Source: Vicinamibacterales bacterium (lineage in GTDB: Bacteria; Acidobacteriota; Vicinamibacteria; Vicinamibacterales; UBA2999). From it: DNA of 64,000 nt. The first letter of the stretch is position 1. Each line of letters begins with the position of its first letter. A program made the translations under genes and the position numbers. The notes under the pieces are model-generated. The model saw only the letters and a list, made by a program, of their open reading frames with translations, had not been told where the DNA came from and ran no database searches. Location of the stretch: the NCBI GenBank assembly GCA_041394705.1, contig JAWKHS010000016.1, forward strand, positions 83,832 through 147,831, written 5' to 3'. Shown here piece after piece: positions 59,957-64,000 of this stretch.

Positions 59957-61059
59957 TGAAGCCCTCGTTCTCGATCGGCATCGAAGAGGAATACCAGACG
60001 ATCGACCCGGAGACGTTCGACCTGCGCTCGCACATCCAGACCGAGCTCATGGCCAAGGGCCGGCGGGTGCTGAACGAGAAGGTGAAGGCCGAGCTCCACC
60101 AGTCCGTCGTGGAGGTGGGCACCGGCGTCTGTCGCAACATGGACGAGGCGCGCGCCGACATGGTGAACCTGCGGCGCCAAATGCTGCAGCTCGCCACCGA
60201 GAACGGCCTGCTCCTCGTGGCGGGCGCCACCCACCCGTTCGCCGACTGGCGCGTGCAGGACATCTCGCCCGACGAGCGCTACCTGCAGGTGGTCGAGGAC
60301 ATGCAGCTCGTGGCGCGGGCGAACCTGATCTTCGGCCTGCACGTGCACGTGGGCATCGAGGACCGCGAGACCGCCATCCAGCTGATGAACCAGGTGCGGT
60401 ACTTCCTGCCGCACATGCTCGCGCTGTCCACGAACTCGCCGTTCTGGCTGGGCATGAACACCGGCCTCAAGTCGTACCGCTGCAAGGTGTTCGACAAGTT
60501 CCCGCGGACCAACATCCCGGACACGTTCACGAGCTGGGCGGACTACGAGGGGTTCGTGAACCTCCTGATGCGGACCAACTGCATCGACAACGCCAAGAAG
60601 ATCTGGTGGGACGTCCGGCCGCACCCGTTCTTCCCGACGCTGGAGGTGCGCATCTGCGACCTGCCGCTGCGCGTGGACGAGACGCTGGCGCTGGCGGCCC
60701 TCATCCAGGCCACCGTGTACAAGCTGTGGCTGCTCCACGCCCGCAACCAGGCGTGGCGGTCCTACAGCCGCGCCCTCATCATGGAGAACAAGTGGCGGGC
60801 CTCCCGCTACGGCATCCACGGCGCCCTCATCGACTTCGGCCGCGAGGTGGAGGTGCCGGAGCGCCAGCTCCTGGAGGAGTACCTCGCGTTCGTGGACGAC
60901 GCGGTGGACGCGCTGGGCAGCCGCCGCGAGATCGACGGGATCCGCTGGATCCTGAAGAACGGGACCGGCGCCGATCGCCAGCTGGCGACGTACGCGAAGA
61001 ACCAGGACCTGCGCGAGGTCGTCCGCTTCATGGTGGACGAGACGAAGGCGGGACTCTAG
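59956..61059 (+). CDS. Carboxylate-amine ligase (YbdK / GCS2 family)
   Basis: A 367-residue enzyme of the glutamate-cysteine ligase 2 family. It begins FSIGIEEEYQTIDPETFDLR, with the conserved Glu cluster that binds ATP/Mg. Further blocks are LHQSVVEVGTGVC, ATHPFADW, FGLHVHVGIEDRETAIQLMN and ENKWRASRYGIHGALIDF, all typical of YbdK/EgtA-like ligases. The length (about 370) is standard. It couples a carboxylate, often glutamate, to an amine such as cysteine. With the overlapping ATP-grasp gene this gives two consecutive ligation steps, like glutathione synthesis but with other partners. Confidence 0.92.
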   Translation: MKPSFSIGIEEEYQTIDPETFDLRSHIQTELMAKGRRVLNEKVKAELHQSVVEVGTGVCRNMDEARADMVNLRRQMLQLATENGLLLVAGATHPFADWRVQDISPDERYLQVVEDMQLVARANLIFGLHVHVGIEDRETAIQLMNQVRYFLPHMLALSTNSPFWLGMNTGLKSYRCKVFDKFPRTNIPDTFTSWADYEGFVNLLMRTNCIDNAKKIWWDVRPHPFFPTLEVRICDLPLRVDETLALAALIQATVYKLWLLHARNQAWRSYSRALIMENKWRASRYGIHGALIDFGREVEVPERQLLEEYLAFVDDAVDALGSRREIDGIRWILKNGTGADRQLATYAKNQDLREVVRFMVDETKAGL

Positions 61060-61078
61060 CTAGCGCCTGACGCCCGTC

Positions 61079-61128
61079 GGGACCCGGGGCTCGGGGCCCG
61101 GGGCTGGCGGCTGGCGGCTGGCGGCTCG
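61079..61128. repeat. GC-rich repeat with 7-bp units
   Basis: After the ligase gene, CCCGGGGCTCGGGGCCCGGG-type text (61082-61105) passes into three tandem 7-base CTGGCGG units (about 61104-61124). It resembles the other intergenic GC-rich repeats of this window and could fold into long hairpins; there is no T tract. Confidence 0.5.
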
Positions 61129-61186
61129 AAGGAGCACACTGTCCCACTGCCGCTGTCACGCGGTCACGCTGCACGGAGTCAATCGC

Positions 61187-61993
61187 GTGGATGTCATGAA
61201 CCGGTCGGTCCGGGGGCTGGCGGTGGTGCTGGCGGCGGTGCTCCTGTGGCCGGGGGGCGCCGGAGCGCAGCAGGCAAAGCCCTACGAGCCCGAGATCGGG
61301 CAGGGCGGCAAGGACGTGGTCTGGGTGCCGACGCCCGATGCGCTCGTCGAGCTGATGCTCGACATGGCCAGGGTGACGCCCGACGACGTCGTGATGGACC
61401 TCGGGTCGGGCGATGGGCGCAACGTCATCGCGGCGGCGAAACGCGGCGCACGGGCCATCGGGGTCGAGTTCAATCCGGACATGGTGGCGCTCGCCCGCGA
61501 TCTCGCGGACGAGGCGGGGGTGGGCGCGCGTGCGACCTTCGTCGAGGGCGACATGTTCAAGGCCGACGTGTCGAAGGCGTCGGTGCTCGCGTTGTTCCTG
61601 CTGCCCGACAACCTCGAGCAGCTCACCGACGCGTTCCTGCGGCTCGCGCCCGGCAGCCGCATCGTGCTCAACACGTTCGCCATCCCGGGCTGGGAGCCCG
61701 ACGAGGAGCGGCACGTCGGCGGGGAGTGCACCAGCTGGTGCACGGCCCTCCTGTACCTCGTGCCGGCGCAGGTCGACGGGCGCTGGACGACGCCCGACGG
61801 GACCCTGGAACTGACGCAGACCTTCCAGATGGTGCGCGGCACCCTCTCCGGCGCGGACGGGACCAGGACGGTGACCGGCCGCCTGCGCGGGACGGCCCTG
61901 ACGCTCGACGTCGAGGGTCGCCCGCTGACCGGCACGGTGGTGGGCGATCGCATCACCGGCGACGGGTGGCAGGCCACCAGGGCCGGCCGCTGA
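61187..61993 (+). CDS. Exported SAM-methyltransferase-fold protein
   Basis: A 268-residue protein. GTG at 61187 or ATG at 61196 begins a clear signal peptide (LAVVLAAVLLWPGGAGA, cleavage before QQ). Residues about 45-190 are a class I methyltransferase fold: VVMDLGSGDGRNVIAAAKRG, then AIGVEFNPDMVALARD and FVEGDMFKAD, with LFLLPDNLEQLTDAFLRLAP. The last 80 residues are a beta-rich extension (LELTQTFQMVRGTLSGADGT). SAM is not known to be available in the periplasm, so the presence of an export signal on an intact SAM-binding site is unusual; the protein may use the fold for another ligand. Confidence 0.78.
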   Translation: MDVMNRSVRGLAVVLAAVLLWPGGAGAQQAKPYEPEIGQGGKDVVWVPTPDALVELMLDMARVTPDDVVMDLGSGDGRNVIAAAKRGARAIGVEFNPDMVALARDLADEAGVGARATFVEGDMFKADVSKASVLALFLLPDNLEQLTDAFLRLAPGSRIVLNTFAIPGWEPDEERHVGGECTSWCTALLYLVPAQVDGRWTTPDGTLELTQTFQMVRGTLSGADGTRTVTGRLRGTALTLDVEGRPLTGTVVGDRITGDGWQATRAGR

Positions 61994-62009
61994 GCCCGAC
62001 GCCCCCGCC

Positions 62010-62513
62010 CTACTCGTTCGTGACGGGCGTCGCCGTGTCCGGCTCGAGCAGGCGGAGGTCCGGGCGGGCGTTCAGCACGCGCGCGCAGGCGTTCCAGCGG
62101 AGCGTCGCTTCGTCGTTGCCGGGCAGCCGCAGCCGCTCCGCCTCCTCGTAGTGGCCCATCGCCTCGTGCAGCCAGTGGACGGCCGTGCGCGCACGCCCCG
62201 GCCCTCCGCCCTCGAGCAGGGCCCGGGCACGCCGCTCGGCGACGATGCCGGCGAAGTACGCGCGCTCGTACGGAGTGTGGAGCTGCGAGGCCAGCTGCTG
62301 GGCCCGGGCCACCAGGTGGCCGTCGCCGCGGTCGAAGCGGTCGGTGAGCGCCAGGAGCAGCGTGATGGTGGCCTGGTGGTTGCCGGGATCGGCCGCGAGG
62401 ATGTCCTCGCAGATGCTCTCGGCCTGGTCGGGCTCGTTCAGGAGGCGGTAGCGCTCCGCTTTCGCCTGCGCGGCCGGCAGGGCCTCGGACGACAGCGGCT
62501 TCAGCGTGATCAT
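62010..62513 (-). CDS. TPR-like protein downstream of sdhB
   Basis: A 167-residue, all-helical soluble protein. Helix pairs such as KAERYRLLNEPDQAESICED and HQATITLLLALTDRFDRG look like tetratricopeptide repeats, followed by YERAYFAGIVAERRARALLE and a final VHWLHEAMGHYEEAERLRL. There is no catalytic motif. It starts 28 bases after sdhB on the same strand, so it is probably expressed with succinate dehydrogenase. Its role there is not known; an assembly function would be inference. Confidence 0.7.
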   Translation of the reverse strand: MITLKPLSSEALPAAQAKAERYRLLNEPDQAESICEDILAADPGNHQATITLLLALTDRFDRGDGHLVARAQQLASQLHTPYERAYFAGIVAERRARALLEGGGPGRARTAVHWLHEAMGHYEEAERLRLPGNDEATLRWNACARVLNARPDLRLLEPDTATPVTNE

Positions 62514-62541
62514 GGCGCGCCTCCTTTCCGGGAGCTGGCAG

Positions 62542-63279
62542 CTAGCGCAGCATCCGGAGCAACCGGGTCACGGGGTCGTAGAAGCGGTCGACCACCCGCT
62601 CCTTGAGCGGGATGATCGCATTGTCGGTGATGTGGATGTGCTCGGGGCACACCTTCGTGCAGCACTTGGTGATGTTGCAGTAGCCGATGCCGTGCGCGTC
62701 CTTGAGGTCCGGCAGGCGGTCGGCCGTGTCCAGCGGGTGCATTTCGAGCGCCGCCGAGTAGGTGAGGAACCGGGGCCCGATGAACCCGTCGTGCTTGCCG
62801 TGGTCGCGCAGCACGTGGCACACGTCCTGGCAGAGGAAGCACTCGATGCACTTCCGGAACTCCTGCACGCGGTCGGCGTCGCGCTGCGACATCCGCCACG
62901 TGCCGTCGGGGGCGTCGGGCGTGCGCGGAGCGAAGCGCCGGATGCCCTGCTTGACGCGGTAGTTCCAGGACACCTCGGTCACGAGGTCCTTGATGAGCGG
63001 GAAGGTCCGCATCGGCTCGATCGTGACCGTCTGGCTGAGGTCCAGGCTGTTCAGCCGGGTCATGCACATCAGCCGCGGCCGCCCGTTGATCTCGGCCGAG
63101 CACGACCCGCACTTCCCCGCCTTGCAGTTCCACCGGCACGCCAGGTCCGGCGCGTGCTCGGCCTGGATCTGGTGCACCGCGTCGAGCACCACCATCCCCT
63201 CGGACACGTCGGTCGCGTAGTCGGTGAACCCGCCCGACTCCGCCGACGTGCTGCGCCAGATGCTGAATGTCGCCTTCAT
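62542..63279 (-). CDS. sdhB: Succinate dehydrogenase / fumarate reductase iron-sulfur subunit
   Basis: A 245-residue subunit. The N-terminal ferredoxin domain has the [2Fe-2S] ligands in CRWNCKAGKCGSCSAEI and a fourth Cys in RPRLMCMTR. The C-terminal domain has CIECFLCQDVC and CCTKVCPEHI, which bind the [4Fe-4S] and [3Fe-4S] clusters. This is the short type seen in Actinobacteria and Acidobacteria. ATG at 63279. It carries electrons from SdhA to the quinone-reducing membrane subunit, which should lie beyond the window edge with the rest of sdhA. Confidence 0.93.
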   Translation of the reverse strand: MKATFSIWRSTSAESGGFTDYATDVSEGMVVLDAVHQIQAEHAPDLACRWNCKAGKCGSCSAEINGRPRLMCMTRLNSLDLSQTVTIEPMRTFPLIKDLVTEVSWNYRVKQGIRRFAPRTPDAPDGTWRMSQRDADRVQEFRKCIECFLCQDVCHVLRDHGKHDGFIGPRFLTYSAALEMHPLDTADRLPDLKDAHGIGYCNITKCCTKVCPEHIHITDNAIIPLKERVVDRFYDPVTRLLRMLR

Positions 63280-63297
63280 CGTGATTCCCACCGGGGC

Positions 63298-63412
63298 TTG
63301 GGTCCCGGGGTCCGGGGCCCGGGAAGAACTCCGTGCATGGATACGTCCTTCGACAGCGTGACAGCCCGACTTCTTCGCCATTCCCGAGCCCCGGGACCGG
63401 GACCCGGGCCCC
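63298..63412. repeat. Paired GC-rich repeats between sdhA and sdhB
   Basis: Two blocks, GGGTCCCGGGGTCCGGGG at about 63298 and CCCGAGCCCCGGGACCGGG at about 63384, are roughly inverted copies of one another on either side of 55 bases of ordinary sequence. They could pair to form a large hairpin in the sdhA-sdhB transcript. No gene lies between them. Confidence 0.45.
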
Positions 63413-64000
63413 TAGCTCTTCTCCTCCTCGATCACCTTCGCCAGCTCCGGCGGCAGGGGCGGCAGCGGCACGCGCGACACCTGCATGGACCCGTCGGCGG
63501 CGCGGCGCGTCGCGACGTTGCAGTCGCCGAACTCCTTCGCCTTCTCCGGATAGTCCTCCCGGAAGTGGCCGCCGCGGCTCTCCTTGCGCTCGATGGCCGA
63601 GCGCGTGATGGCCTCGGACACGTCCAGCAGGTTCCTGAGGTCCAGGCAGGTGTGCCAGCCGGCGTGGTACTCGCGGTGCCCGTCGACGCCGGCGCGCGCC
63701 GCCCGCTCGCGCAGCGCGGCCAGCTTCACCACGGCCTCCTGCATCTCGGCCTCGGTCCGGACGATGCCGACGAGCGCCTGCATCATCTCCTGCAGCTCGT
63801 GCTGCAGCCGGTACGGGTTCTCGCCCGATCCGCCCCGCTCGAACGGCTCGAGCGACGCCTGGATCGCACGCTCCACGGCGCCGTCGTCGAGCGCGGCGTG
63901 GACGTGGACCCTGGCGAACCCGGCCGCGTGCTCGCCCGCCCGCTTGCCGAAGACGATGAGATCCGAGAGCGAGTTGCCGCCGAGCCGGTTCGCGCCGTTG
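63412..64000 (-). CDS. sdhA: Succinate dehydrogenase flavoprotein subunit, C-terminal part
   Basis: The reading frame enters from the right edge with NGANRLGGNSLSDLIVFGKR, the universally conserved SdhA/FrdA block that contacts FAD, and ends at 63412. About 195 residues are visible: the helical capping end (DLRNLLDVSEAITRSAIERK) and SRGGHFREDYPEK, where His and Arg help bind the substrate's carboxylates. The C-terminus (PLPPLPPELAKVIEEEKS) is normal for the family. The catalytic Arg and FAD-linking His lie outside the window. sdhB follows after 132 bases containing a GC-rich repeat pair. Confidence 0.9.
   Translation of the reverse strand, partial: NGANRLGGNSLSDLIVFGKRAGEHAAGFARVHVHAALDDGAVERAIQASLEPFERGGSGENPYRLQHELQEMMQALVGIVRTEAEMQEAVVKLAALRERAARAGVDGHREYHAGWHTCLDLRNLLDVSEAITRSAIERKESRGGHFREDYPEKAKEFGDCNVATRRAADGSMQVSRVPLPPLPPELAKVIEEEKS

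Overview
The window is about 70% GC, densely packed and free of rRNA, tRNA, CRISPR or IS sequence. It looks like an Acidobacteriota chromosome, most likely Vicinamibacteria-like. The evidence is an orphan MacB/FtsX permease of the acidobacterial ADOP type (12227-14683), three large outer-membrane proteins with a CBM9-like N-domain and a DUF5916 barrel, an S8 protease ending in N-I-V-W-G repeats, winged-helix/FHA and membrane Ser/Thr kinase genes, and a soluble-type SdhA/SdhB pair. This is inferred from gene content, not from a marker gene.

Layout. 1-2703: a partial NTF2-like gene, an O-methyltransferase, an AHSA1/SRPBCC protein, a broken S10 peptidase remnant and a DUF4188 protein. 2753-6534: an outer-membrane electron-transfer locus (class I cytochrome c fused to a beta-barrel, then a pentaheme cytochrome), divergent from a periplasmic protein with five MACC motifs. 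6622-12163: a complete S10 peptidase, a Na+/solute symporter, an L7/L12-CTD-like membrane protein, a frameshifted membrane gene, a 7TM protein, a cupin and a glycine-zipper protein. 12227-20930: the ADOP permease, a StyC-like membrane protein, a DUF1971 protein, a first DUF5916 protein and, divergently, the S8 protease, followed by a GNAT gene.

21789-33314 is one large potassium locus on the minus strand. KdpD is split: its N-terminal sensor (KdpD/USP) lies downstream of kdpFABC and overlaps a separate HAMP kinase and a response regulator. A second kinase that resembles the KdpD C-terminal half (DUF4118-type membrane segment plus kinase) is coupled to kdpE. kdpFABC is preceded by a 33-residue membrane peptide and an outer-membrane porin. 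The gap between kdpE and the porin holds four half-sites at exact 11-bp spacing, a likely KdpE operator.

33315-41180: DUF6265 and D-Ala-D-Ala dipeptidase genes, a sugar-catabolism cluster (MFS symporter, a TIM-barrel isomerase with a large internal deletion, Gfo/Idh/MocA dehydrogenase), a gluzincin peptidase, small membrane proteins, a 15-Cys metallothionein-like protein and an AraC regulator. 41262-45790: a YtkA-like lipoprotein, a di-heme peroxidase, a nucleotide-binding fragment, and a GMC oxidoreductase with its small subunit. 45837-50849: a cluster of winged-helix/FHA regulator, 7TM-GAF-zinc-ribbon-kinase, a 147-residue Cys-containing protein and a C39-type peptidase, a candidate undescribed signalling/processing module. 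50914-57139: two more DUF5916 proteins and a secreted propeller/FnIII protein. 57174-61993: two esterases, an ATP-grasp enzyme translationally coupled to a GCS2-type carboxylate-amine ligase (a candidate peptide or glutathione-like pathway) and an exported methyltransferase-fold protein. 62010-64000: sdhA (partial), sdhB and a TPR-like gene.
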